Below, in pieces: positions 1 through 5,988 of a stretch of 8,548 nucleotides of DNA. The notes beneath the pieces were generated by a model. It was not told the origin of the DNA, made no database searches, and saw only the letters and a program-made list of their open reading frames with translations. This stretch comes from Actinomycetes bacterium (GTDB lineage: Bacteria > Actinomycetota > Actinomycetes > Actinomycetales > Actinomycetaceae): assembly GCA_023426345.1 (NCBI GenBank), contig JAFAAX010000170.1:1-8548 (forward strand), given 5' to 3'. A program made the position numbers and the translations under genes. Within the stretch, counting starts at the first letter, position 1, and every line of letters starts with the position of its first letter.

Positions 1-452
1 CGACGGCCGAGGCCGCCGTGCGGGCTCGCGGCGTCCTGCGCGGCCGCATAGGCCATGGCCGCGTCGGGCACGGCGTCGAGGCGGCCGCCGCGTCCGAGGT
101 CGAAGATCCCCGCCACGGGCACCACGGGCACGACCTGGCCGGGCAGGGGGCCCACGGGGAAGCCGCGTCCCCGCTCGAGGCACCACCGGTGGACGCCGGC
201 CACCGCCGGCAGCGCCAGGGCGGAGCCGCCGGTGAGCATGAGCGCCGAGGGATGGGCGTTGACGGCGCCCGCCCGCAGGGTGTCCGTCTCGGCGGTGCAG
301 GTGGCGCCCCCGCGCACGTCGACGGCCCCGAGCGTGCCGGGCGGCGGCAGGACCACGGTGACGCCGGTCAGCCAGCCGTCTCCCTCGCGCTGGGCGTGCC
401 CCACCCGGACTCCGGGCACGTCGGTGAGCGAACCTCCAGCGGTCTCAGCCAT
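1..452 (-). CDS. P1 family peptidase (S58/DmpA-like), N-terminal part
   Basis: This gene starts at ATG 452 (minus strand) and runs off the left edge, giving about 150 residues without a stop. The protein opens with LTDVPGVRVGHA, continues with VRGGATCTAETDTLRAGAV and LTGGSALALPAVAGVHRW, and then has VPVVPVAGIFDLGRGGR. This order is characteristic of the DmpA/L-aminopeptidase-D-esterase family (MEROPS S58, P1 peptidases). Members are N-terminal-nucleophile hydrolases that cleave themselves before a serine to form alpha and beta chains and remove N-terminal residues from small peptides. That serine lies beyond the window, so activity cannot be judged. No signal peptide is visible, so it is probably cytoplasmic. 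The gene lies 79 bp downstream of the XRE regulator on the same strand. No clear Shine-Dalgarno sequence precedes the ATG, but GAGAAT sits 6 nt before it. The family call is strong; the substrate is unknown. Confidence 0.88.
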   Translation of the reverse strand, partial: MAETAGGSLTDVPGVRVGHAQREGDGWLTGVTVVLPPPGTLGAVDVRGGATCTAETDTLRAGAVNAHPSALMLTGGSALALPAVAGVHRWCLERGRGFPVGPLPGQVVPVVPVAGIFDLGRGGRLDAVPDAAMAYAAAQDAASPHGGLGR

Positions 453-458
453 GGATCG

Positions 459-464
459 ATTCTC
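459..464 (-). promoter_or_regulatory. weak -10-like box before the S58 peptidase gene
   Basis: On the minus strand GAGAAT (464 down to 459) ends exactly 6 nt before the ATG at 452. It matches TATAAT at four of six positions but lacks the first T. The geometry is the same as at the three better boxes in this window, so a leaderless transcript is possible. The gene may instead be read through from the upstream regulator. Confidence 0.25.
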
Positions 465-483
465 GCGCACGCGGGCGTTCGCC

Positions 484-531
484 GCGGGACTCCGGTCTCC
501 GCTCCGAGGCCCGGCACGGCGCCGGTCCCGC
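484..531 (-). terminator. inverted repeat after the XRE gene, possible terminator
   Basis: Directly after the regulator's stop codon, GCGGGA (484-489) pairs with TCCCGC (526-531) and CCGG (492-495) with CCGG (522-525). Together they form a 10-bp stem with a 2-nt bulge and a 26-nt loop. No T-run follows on the minus strand, so it is not a classical intrinsic terminator. It may attenuate transcription into the peptidase gene or mark a transcript end. Confidence 0.3.
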
Positions 532-900
532 TCAGGCGGCCAGCAGCACGGCACCGCCGACGGCCGTCGCGGACCGGACGGGGACTCGCACGGAGGAGGC
601 GGTGGCGGCATCGGGGACGCGCGGTCCTGCGGAGTCCTGGACGATCCACGCCGCCAGGTCGAGGACGGTGATTCCGAAGGCCGCGCACAGGGCCTCGACC
701 ATCTCGGAGGACGGCTCCTTGCGGCCGCGTTCGACCTCGGAGAGGTACTGGACGCTCACACCGGCCCGGACGGCCACGTCGATCAGACGCTCGCCGCGGG
801 CGCGACGCAGGCGGCGGAGATGGTCGCCGATCAGCTCGCGCCACAGGGGCGTGAGAGCCGGGCGGCCCGACGGTCCGGCGGAGTCGTCGCGAGGTGCCAT
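532..900 (-). CDS. XRE-family transcriptional regulator, ClgR/PopR-like
   Basis: A 122-residue protein with one Cro/C1-type helix-turn-helix at about residues 23-77, beginning LIGDHLRRLRRARG. The recognition segment GVSVQYLSEVERGRKEPSSE (47-66) has the YLSEVERG-K-SSE pattern of the actinobacterial ClgR/PopR group, which controls Clp protease and stress genes. The first 20 residues and the part after residue 80 look flexible. The last residues are AVLLAA: an LAA end resembles the ssrA degron, and Streptomyces PopR and ClgR are Clp substrates whose terminal alanines matter. No clp gene is in the window, so the target is unknown. ATG 900 is chosen because TAGGCT lies exactly 6 nt upstream and no Shine-Dalgarno is visible, which suggests a leaderless message. 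The gene diverges from the methyltransferase gene. The HTH call is firm; membership of the ClgR/PopR subgroup is an inference. Confidence 0.85.
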   Translation of the reverse strand: MAPRDDSAGPSGRPALTPLWRELIGDHLRRLRRARGERLIDVAVRAGVSVQYLSEVERGRKEPSSEMVEALCAAFGITVLDLAAWIVQDSAGPRVPDAATASSVRVPVRSATAVGGAVLLAA

Positions 901-906
901 GCGGCC

Positions 907-912
907 AGCCTA
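907..912 (-). promoter_or_regulatory. -10 box TAGGCT, probable leaderless promoter of the XRE gene
   Basis: On the minus strand TAGGCT (912 down to 907) fits the actinobacterial TANNNT -10 pattern and is followed by exactly 6 nt and then the ATG at 900. Transcription would then start at or next to the start codon. A weak -35-like TTCTCC (935 down to 930) lies 17 nt upstream. No Shine-Dalgarno is present, which supports a leaderless transcript. Confidence 0.55.
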
Positions 913-1037
913 AGCGGCGTGCGCGCTGCGGAGAAGGCGGTAGGCGCCGTTCCGCCGTGGGCAGATCGTGGGGGAGCAGAGGAGCGGGTAACGGGGAGCG
1001 CGGCCCGCATCCTCGCCCGCCCATCCACCCGTCCACC

Positions 1038-1050
1038 CGCGAACCTCGCG
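1038..1050. promoter_or_regulatory. operator-like dyad CGCGA-ACC-TCGCG
   Basis: A perfect 5-bp inverted repeat with a 3-bp centre ends 3 bp upstream of the -10 box of the methyltransferase gene. It lies in the 165-bp divergent region next to a DNA-binding protein gene. A dimeric repressor bound here would cover the promoter spacer. The divergent XRE regulator is the obvious candidate, but nothing in the sequence proves it. In DNA this GC-rich, short dyads also arise by chance. Confidence 0.35.
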
Positions 1051-1053
1051 CAA

Positions 1054-1059
1054 TAGGGT
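1054..1059 (+). promoter_or_regulatory. -10 box TAGGGT, probable leaderless promoter of the methyltransferase gene
   Basis: TAGGGT matches TANNNT and ends 6 nt before the ATG at 1066, so the transcript would begin at the start codon. No recognisable -35 is seen at the usual distance. The purine-rich stretch just before the ATG is too weak and poorly placed to be a convincing Shine-Dalgarno, though it cannot be excluded. Confidence 0.55.
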
Positions 1060-1065
1060 GGGCCC

Positions 1066-2913
1066 ATGAGCGCAGATCAGTCGATGGGCCGATCCGGCCA
1101 CGCGGGGCCGCCCTCGTCCCAGGGGGTCCCGACGCCCACTGAGACCCAGGCGCCTTCGGGCGCGGGCTCCGATCGGTCCCCGGAACCGCCGCGCCTCGAC
1201 CCCGATCTCATCGCGCCCCTGGTCCAGGACCTCGCGGAGGCGCGCTGGACGGTCGACCGCGCGGACCGGCTCCTCTCCCAGGCGGCGCGCGACGCGATGA
1301 TGCGCGACCAACGGGTGCCCGCGCTCGCGGAACTGCGCGAGGACCCGGTCGCCACCGATCCGGCGGCTCTGCTCACCCGCCTGTTCGTGCTGGGATCGAC
1401 CGAGGAGGGGACGGACGTCGACGATGCGCTGCCGCTCACCGGCGCGGACGGCCTGGAGGCCCTGGGCCTGGCGGCCGTCGAGGACGGGCTGGTCACCGCC
1501 CTCTTCGACCTCCGCCCGCACACCGCCGACCTCCCGTCGGGCGCCCGAGACTGGTGGGTGGCCTCCGACCTCGGGGAGGCCGTGACCGGCCGGCCGCTGC
1601 GCCCCGACCACGTGCTGGGGATCGGCGGCGCCACGCTCACGCTCCTCGAGCTCACGGTGCGCGATCATGTGGCGTCGGCCCTGGACATCGGGACGGGCTG
1701 CGGCATCCAGGCCCTCTACCTGGCCGAGCACGCCGACCGCGTCATCGCCACCGACCTGTCGGAGCGCGCCTGCGCCCTCACGCGCTTCAACGCCGCCCTC
1801 AACGGGGCGGACATCGACGTCCGCGAGGGCTCGCTGTTCGAGCCTGTCACGCGGCCCGATGGCGCGCCCGAGCGCTTCGACCTCATCGTGTCCAACCCTC
1901 CGTTCGTCATCACGCCGGACTCCGTGCGCGCGCAGGGCCCACGCTCCGGCGGTGGCGGGGCGGGCGGGGTCCTCTCCGCCGACGAGGGCGAGGGCGGCCC
2001 CGCCGGCCCGGGCGGCCTCCTCGAGTACCGCGACGGCGGGATGGCGCGCGACAGCCTGATCGCCACGATCCTGCGCGAGGCTCCCGGCCATCTCGCCGAG
2101 GGCGGCGTCCTCCAGATGCTCGCGAACTGGGAGATCCCTGCGGGCGTCGACCCGGACACCGGGTGGTGGCGGCGCGTCGACCGGTGGCTGGATGGGCTGC
2201 CCGTCGACGCGTGGGTCGTCCAGCGCGACGTCCTGGACCCCGCGCGCTACGTCGAGATGTGGCTGCGCGACTCCGGCGGCACGCTCACCCCGCGCGGCCA
2301 GTGGGAGCGCCTCTACGCGGACTGGCTCGCCGATTTCCGGGCCGCCGGCGTCGGCGCGATCGGCATGGGGTTCGTCGCGCTGCGCCGTTCCGCGGGGGCC
2401 GCCGGGACCGCGTCGGAGGACCGCGGGGAGACCGGCGGACCGGGCCACGCGGGGACGCTCTCGTCGGAGCCGGAGGGGGAGGAACCGATCTCGCGGACGA
2501 AGGGGACCGAACTCGGCGGGGCGAGGGTGTACACGGAGGAGCTGGACGGGCGCACGCCGCGGGGCGTGGACGTCGCCCGCGCGCTCGCCACGCTGCGGCT
2601 GCCGGTTTCCCTGGACGGTCTGCGCCTGCGGCGCGCCGCCGACGTGACGGAGGAGCGGCACTACACACCCGGCGAGCCCGACCCGCGCGTCCTCGTCCTC
2701 CACCAGGGGGCGGGGCTGGGACGCTCCTTCCCCGTCGGCACGGCGGTGTCGGGGCTGGTGGGAGCGTCGGACGGGGAGCTCGCGGTCGGCCAGATCCTCA
2801 CGGCGATCGCCGTGCTCACCGACCAGGACGCGGGCGAGCTGCGCCGCCAGGTCGACGCCCCGCTGCGCGACCTCATCCGGGCGGGCGTCCTGGAGATCGT
2901 CGGCGAGGGCTGA
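1066..2913 (+). CDS. class I SAM-dependent methyltransferase (DUF7059-type, NPPF motif)
   Basis: A 615-residue methyltransferase of a family typical of Actinobacteria. After a Ser/Pro-rich, probably disordered first 45 residues comes a helical N-terminal domain (about 45-150; DUF7059-like) with WWVASDLGEAV near 165. The Rossmann-fold catalytic domain follows. Its motif I is ALDIGTGCGIQAL (D207), the post-I acidic end is ATDLS, and its substrate motif is SNPPF at N277-F280, as in HemK/PrmC and N6-adenine methyltransferases. The C-terminal part (about 490-615) resembles a winged-helix-like add-on (DUF7782-like). Two low-complexity inserts stand out: about residues 287-318, Gly-rich, just after NPPF; and about 442-485, between the catalytic and C-terminal parts. 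The NPPF motif suggests methyl transfer to a planar nitrogen (glutamine side chain or adenine), but the substrate is unknown. ATG 1066 fits the -10 box 6 nt upstream. The gene precedes topA by 232 bp on the same strand. Confidence 0.88.
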   Translation: MSADQSMGRSGHAGPPSSQGVPTPTETQAPSGAGSDRSPEPPRLDPDLIAPLVQDLAEARWTVDRADRLLSQAARDAMMRDQRVPALAELREDPVATDPAALLTRLFVLGSTEEGTDVDDALPLTGADGLEALGLAAVEDGLVTALFDLRPHTADLPSGARDWWVASDLGEAVTGRPLRPDHVLGIGGATLTLLELTVRDHVASALDIGTGCGIQALYLAEHADRVIATDLSERACALTRFNAALNGADIDVREGSLFEPVTRPDGAPERFDLIVSNPPFVITPDSVRAQGPRSGGGGAGGVLSADEGEGGPAGPGGLLEYRDGGMARDSLIATILREAPGHLAEGGVLQMLANWEIPAGVDPDTGWWRRVDRWLDGLPVDAWVVQRDVLDPARYVEMWLRDSGGTLTPRGQWERLYADWLADFRAAGVGAIGMGFVALRRSAGAAGTASEDRGETGGPGHAGTLSSEPEGEEPISRTKGTELGGARVYTEELDGRTPRGVDVARALATLRLPVSLDGLRLRRAADVTEERHYTPGEPDPRVLVLHQGAGLGRSFPVGTAVSGLVGASDGELAVGQILTAIAVLTDQDAGELRRQVDAPLRDLIRAGVLEIVGEG

Positions 2914-2990
2914 GCGCCTCGATCCGCGCGCGGTCCGCGGGCGGGGAGCGGGAAGCCGCGCGGTGCCCGGGGACGTGACTCCGTCCACAG
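2914..2990 (+). terminator. GC-rich hairpin region after the methyltransferase gene
   Basis: Just past the stop, CCGCGCG (2924-2930) can pair with CGCGCGG (2957-2963). A smaller stem, GGACG (2971-2975) with CGTCC (2982-2986), follows. There is no T-run. These structures could end or slow transcription from the methyltransferase gene, but GC-rich DNA makes such stems common. Confidence 0.22.
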
Positions 2991-3029
2991 GTGGGCGGGC
3001 GGGCTGGCGGAGAGGAGGGTGCCGCGTTG

Positions 3030-3035
3030 TAGGGT
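3030..3035 (+). promoter_or_regulatory. candidate -10 box TAGGGT of the topA operon
   Basis: TAGGGT is identical to the methyltransferase -10 box. It lies in the 232-bp gap before topA and would give a leader of about 105 nt. No good -35 is visible at 17 nt. Because topA, tmk and holB follow with short gaps, this would be the main promoter of the replication operon. The call rests on one hexamer only. Confidence 0.35.
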
Positions 3036-3049
3036 GCCCCCAGGCGGCG

Positions 3050-3125
3050 GCGCTCGGACGCGGTGAGGTCCGGCCGCCGAGCGCGAGCATCGCGGGCATC
3101 ATCGGTGTGGCGGTCGCAGGACCGC
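3050..3125 (+). other. two stem-loops in the topA leader
   Basis: GCGCTCGG (3050-3057) pairs perfectly with CCGAGCGC (3077-3084) around a 19-nt loop. GCGGTC (3110-3115) pairs perfectly with GACCGC (3120-3125) around GCAG. The second stem ends 9 nt before the Shine-Dalgarno of topA. They could influence translation or stability of the topA message. No known riboswitch class is recognised. Confidence 0.3.
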
Positions 3126-3133
3126 AGTCGAAC

Positions 3134-3144
3134 AGGTGGAGGGG
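3134..3144 (+). promoter_or_regulatory. Shine-Dalgarno sequence of topA
   Basis: AGGTGGAGGGG lies directly upstream of ATG 3146, with GGAGG at 3138-3142. This is a clear ribosome binding site. It fixes the topA start and shows that the open frame extending upstream to 2963 is not translated. Confidence 0.8.
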
Positions 3145-3145
3145 C

Positions 3146-5947
3146 ATGAGCGGGTCGAAACTGGTCATCGTCGAGTCCCCGGCGAAGGCCCACACGATCG
3201 AGGGGTACCTGGGCCCTGAGTACCGGGTGCAGGCCTCGATCGGCCACATCCGCGACCTCCCGCAGCCCAAGGAGCTCCCGGCCGACCTCAAGAAGGGGCC
3301 CTACGGGCGCTTCGCCGTCGACGTCGAGCACGGGTTCCAGCCCTACTACACGGTGAACCCGGACAAGAAGAAGGTCGTCACCGAGCTCAAGCGGGCCCTC
3401 AAGGACGCCGACGAACTCTACCTGGCCACTGATGAGGACCGCGAGGGGGAGGCCATCGCCTGGCACCTCCTGGAGGTCCTCAAGCCGAAGGTGCCCGTCA
3501 AGCGGATGGTCTTCCACGAGATCACCCGCGAGGCCATCCAGCGTGCGCTGACGAACACCCGGGATCTCGACGAGGACCTCGTCGACGCCCAGGAGACGCG
3601 GCGCATCCTGGACCGCCTCTACGGCTACGAGGTCTCCCCGCTGCTGTGGCGCAAGATCCGCCCCTCCCTGTCGGCCGGACGCGTCCAGTCCGTCGCCACG
3701 CGCCTGGTGGTCGACCGGGAGCGCGAGCGGATGGCCCATGTCGCCGCCGAGTACTGGTCGATCGACACCCACGTCGTCACCGAGCGCGGCGCGTTCAGCG
3801 CGCGCGTGGTCCAGGTGGACGGGCGATCGGTCGCCACGGGGTCCGATTTCGCCGAGACGGGCGGGCTGTCCGCGAAGGCCCAGAAGTCGGGCGTCCTCCC
3901 CCTCGACCAGGCGGGCGCGGAGCGCCTCGCGCGCCTGCTCGAGGCGTCGGGCGGGACGCCCGGGGCCTCCACCGTCGACTCTGTCACGCAGAAGCCCTAC
4001 CGTCGCCGCCCCGCAGCGCCCTTCACCACGTCGACCCTCCAGCAGGAGGCCTCCCGCAAGCTCCACTGGAACGCCAGCTCGACGATGCGCACCGCCCAGA
4101 GCCTCTACGAGTCCGGCTACATCACCTACATGAGGACCGACTCCACCGCCCTGTCCGACCAAGCGGTCACGGCGGCCCGCGCGCAGGCCCGCGAGCTCTA
4201 CGGACCCGAGACCGTCCCAGACGCGCCGCGCGTCTACGGCGCCACCTCGAAGGGCGCGCAGGAGGCCCACGAGGCCATCCGCCCCGCCGGCGACCATTTC
4301 CGCACGCCGCGGCAGGTGGAGGGCGCGCTGAGCCGCCAGCAGCTGGCCCTCTACGACCTCATCTGGAAGCGCACGGTCGCCTCCCAGATGGCCGACGCCG
4401 TCGGCCACACGGCGACGATCCGCGTCCTCACGGGGGTCGGGGACGACCAGGGCCGTCACGACGTCGTCTCCTCGGCATCCGGCACCGTCATCACCCAGCC
4501 CGGGTTCCGCCTGGCCTATGAGGAGGGACGGGATCGGGCGCGGTACGAGGACGAGGGCGGCGCCGCCGGCGAGGGCGGCGAGAAGGTCCTCCCCGACGTC
4601 CACCAGGGAGACCCCTGCGACGTCGACCATGCGGACCCCGACGGCCACCAGACGCAGCCTCCGGGCCGCTACACCGAGGCGACCCTGGTCAAGACCATGG
4701 AGGAGCTCGGCATCGGACGCCCCTCCACCTACGCGGCGACGATCCAGACGATCTCGGACCGCGGCTACGTCGCGCACCGCGGCCAGTACCTGGTCCCCAC
4801 CTGGCTGGCGTTCTCCGTGACGCGCCTGCTCGAGGAGAACCTCGCCGAACTGGTCGACTACGACTTCACAGCGTCCATGGAGTCCGACCTCGACCGCATC
4901 GCGGCGGGGCAGGAGGACGGCACGCAGTTCCTCAGCCAGTTCTACCTGGGCGCCGACGGCGCCGGCGACCGTGACGGCCTCCAGCATCGGGTCGAGAGCC
5001 TGGGCGACATCGACGCCCGCGCCGTCAACTCGGTCGACCTGGGCGGCGGCGTGAGGTTGCGCATGGGACGCTACGGGCCGTATCTGGAGAACGCGGACGG
5101 CGTCCGCGCGAACGTGCCCGACGACGTCGCCCCCGACGAGCTCGACCAGCAGAAGGTCGCGGAACTGTTCGCGATGGCCGCGGACGACGGCCGGGAGCTC
5201 GGCGTCGATCCGGCGTCCGGGCACATGATCGTCGCCCGCAACGGCCGCTACGGCCCCTACGTCACCGAGGTGCTGCCGGACCCGCAGACCGCGGCCCCCG
5301 ACCCAGCGGTCGCGGGGGCGCACGGGGCGTCGCCCTCGTCGGCGGTGACGTCCGCGGCGAAGGGCCGGAAGAAGGCCCCGGCGGCTCCCAAGCCGCGGAC
5401 CGCCTCGCTGTTCCAGTCGATGTCGCTGTCCACCGTGACGCTCGAGGACGCCCTCAAGCTGTTGTCCCTGCCGCGCGAGGTCGGCATCGATCCGGCCACA
5501 AGCGACGTCATCACCGCGCAGAACGGACGCTACGGGCCCTACCTCAAGAAGGGGACGGACTCGCGGTCGCTGGCGACTGAGGATCAGCTGTTCACCGTCA
5601 CCCTGGATGAGGCCCTGGAGATCTACGCCCAGCCCAAGACCCGGGGGCGCGGCACCGCTCGCCCGCCGCTGCGGGAATTCGGGGTGGACCCGGTCTCGGA
5701 GAAGAAGGTCGTCGTCAAGGACGGGCGCTTCGGGCCCTACATCACGGACGGTACGACGAACGTCACGGTCCCGCGCTCGGAGTCGGTCGAGGCTCTCACG
5801 GAGGAGCGCGCCTTCGAGCTGCTGGCCGACAAGCGCGCCAAGGGCCCGGCGCCGAAGCGGCGCGCGGCGACGACACGCCGGACGGGCACGGCCGCGCGCG
5901 CGTCGTCGGCCCGTGGGACGGGCCGGACACGCTCGACGTCGAAGTGA
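3146..5947 (+). CDS. topA: DNA topoisomerase I (type IA)
   Basis: A 933-residue type IA topoisomerase. It relaxes negative supercoils by cutting one strand through a 5'-phosphotyrosine link and passing the other strand. The TOPRIM domain begins KLVIVESPAK (E10) and carries the metal-binding TDEDREGE motif (D96, D98, E100). The catalytic tyrosine is Y328 in GYITYMRTDST, equivalent to E. coli Y319. PSTYA in GIGRPSTYAATI is also conserved. There are no zinc ribbons (I see a single cysteine, in DPCDVDH). As usual in Actinobacteria, the C-terminal part has repeats instead: GRYGPY or GRFGPY modules begin near residues 636, 685, 779 and 845. An Ala/Pro/Lys linker (about 713-760) separates the second and third, and the protein ends in a Lys/Arg-rich tail (896-933). 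Repeats and tail are known in mycobacteria to bind DNA and support processivity. Length matches the phylum norm. ATG 3146 has a strong Shine-Dalgarno. tmk follows after 41 bp. Confidence 0.98.
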   Translation: MSGSKLVIVESPAKAHTIEGYLGPEYRVQASIGHIRDLPQPKELPADLKKGPYGRFAVDVEHGFQPYYTVNPDKKKVVTELKRALKDADELYLATDEDREGEAIAWHLLEVLKPKVPVKRMVFHEITREAIQRALTNTRDLDEDLVDAQETRRILDRLYGYEVSPLLWRKIRPSLSAGRVQSVATRLVVDRERERMAHVAAEYWSIDTHVVTERGAFSARVVQVDGRSVATGSDFAETGGLSAKAQKSGVLPLDQAGAERLARLLEASGGTPGASTVDSVTQKPYRRRPAAPFTTSTLQQEASRKLHWNASSTMRTAQSLYESGYITYMRTDSTALSDQAVTAARAQARELYGPETVPDAPRVYGATSKGAQEAHEAIRPAGDHFRTPRQVEGALSRQQLALYDLIWKRTVASQMADAVGHTATIRVLTGVGDDQGRHDVVSSASGTVITQPGFRLAYEEGRDRARYEDEGGAAGEGGEKVLPDVHQGDPCDVDHADPDGHQTQPPGRYTEATLVKTMEELGIGRPSTYAATIQTISDRGYVAHRGQYLVPTWLAFSVTRLLEENLAELVDYDFTASMESDLDRIAAGQEDGTQFLSQFYLGADGAGDRDGLQHRVESLGDIDARAVNSVDLGGGVRLRMGRYGPYLENADGVRANVPDDVAPDELDQQKVAELFAMAADDGRELGVDPASGHMIVARNGRYGPYVTEVLPDPQTAAPDPAVAGAHGASPSSAVTSAAKGRKKAPAAPKPRTASLFQSMSLSTVTLEDALKLLSLPREVGIDPATSDVITAQNGRYGPYLKKGTDSRSLATEDQLFTVTLDEALEIYAQPKTRGRGTARPPLREFGVDPVSEKKVVVKDGRFGPYITDGTTNVTVPRSESVEALTEERAFELLADKRAKGPAPKRRAATTRRTGTAARASSARGTGRTRSTSK

Positions 5948-5974
5948 GGCGCCCCGGAGATGCCGGTGGGGCGT

Positions 5975-5980
5975 GGGAGG
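5975..5980 (+). promoter_or_regulatory. Shine-Dalgarno sequence of tmk
   Basis: GGGAGG lies 8 nt before ATG 5989. It decides for this start over an in-frame GTG at 5944, which overlaps the topA stop but has no comparable site in front of it. Confidence 0.75.
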
Positions 5981-5988
5981 ATGACGGC

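Noticed and set aside
55..1056. 333-codon plus-strand open frame over the first kilobase
   Set aside because: The minus strand here encodes a recognisable S58 peptidase and an HTH regulator. The plus frame runs across both and their gap.
2963..3145. 61-codon upstream extension of topA
   Set aside because: TopA proteins begin just before KLVIVESPAK. ATG 3146 has a strong Shine-Dalgarno, and the upstream text is not conserved-looking.
910..3291. 793-codon minus-strand open frame opposite the methyltransferase gene
   Set aside because: Its residues are low-complexity Arg/Gly/Ala/Pro text with no family motif, and it crosses two intergenic regions. Long antisense frames are expected opposite genes this rich in G+C.
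2873..5323. 816-codon minus-strand open frame opposite topA
   Set aside because: topA has complete catalytic motifs on the plus strand. The antisense text has no recognisable domain.
5944..5988. GTG 5944 as an alternative tmk start overlapping the topA stop
   Set aside because: The GTGA overlap is tempting, but ATG 5989 has GGGAGG at 8 nt and the extra 15 residues match nothing typical of Tmk.
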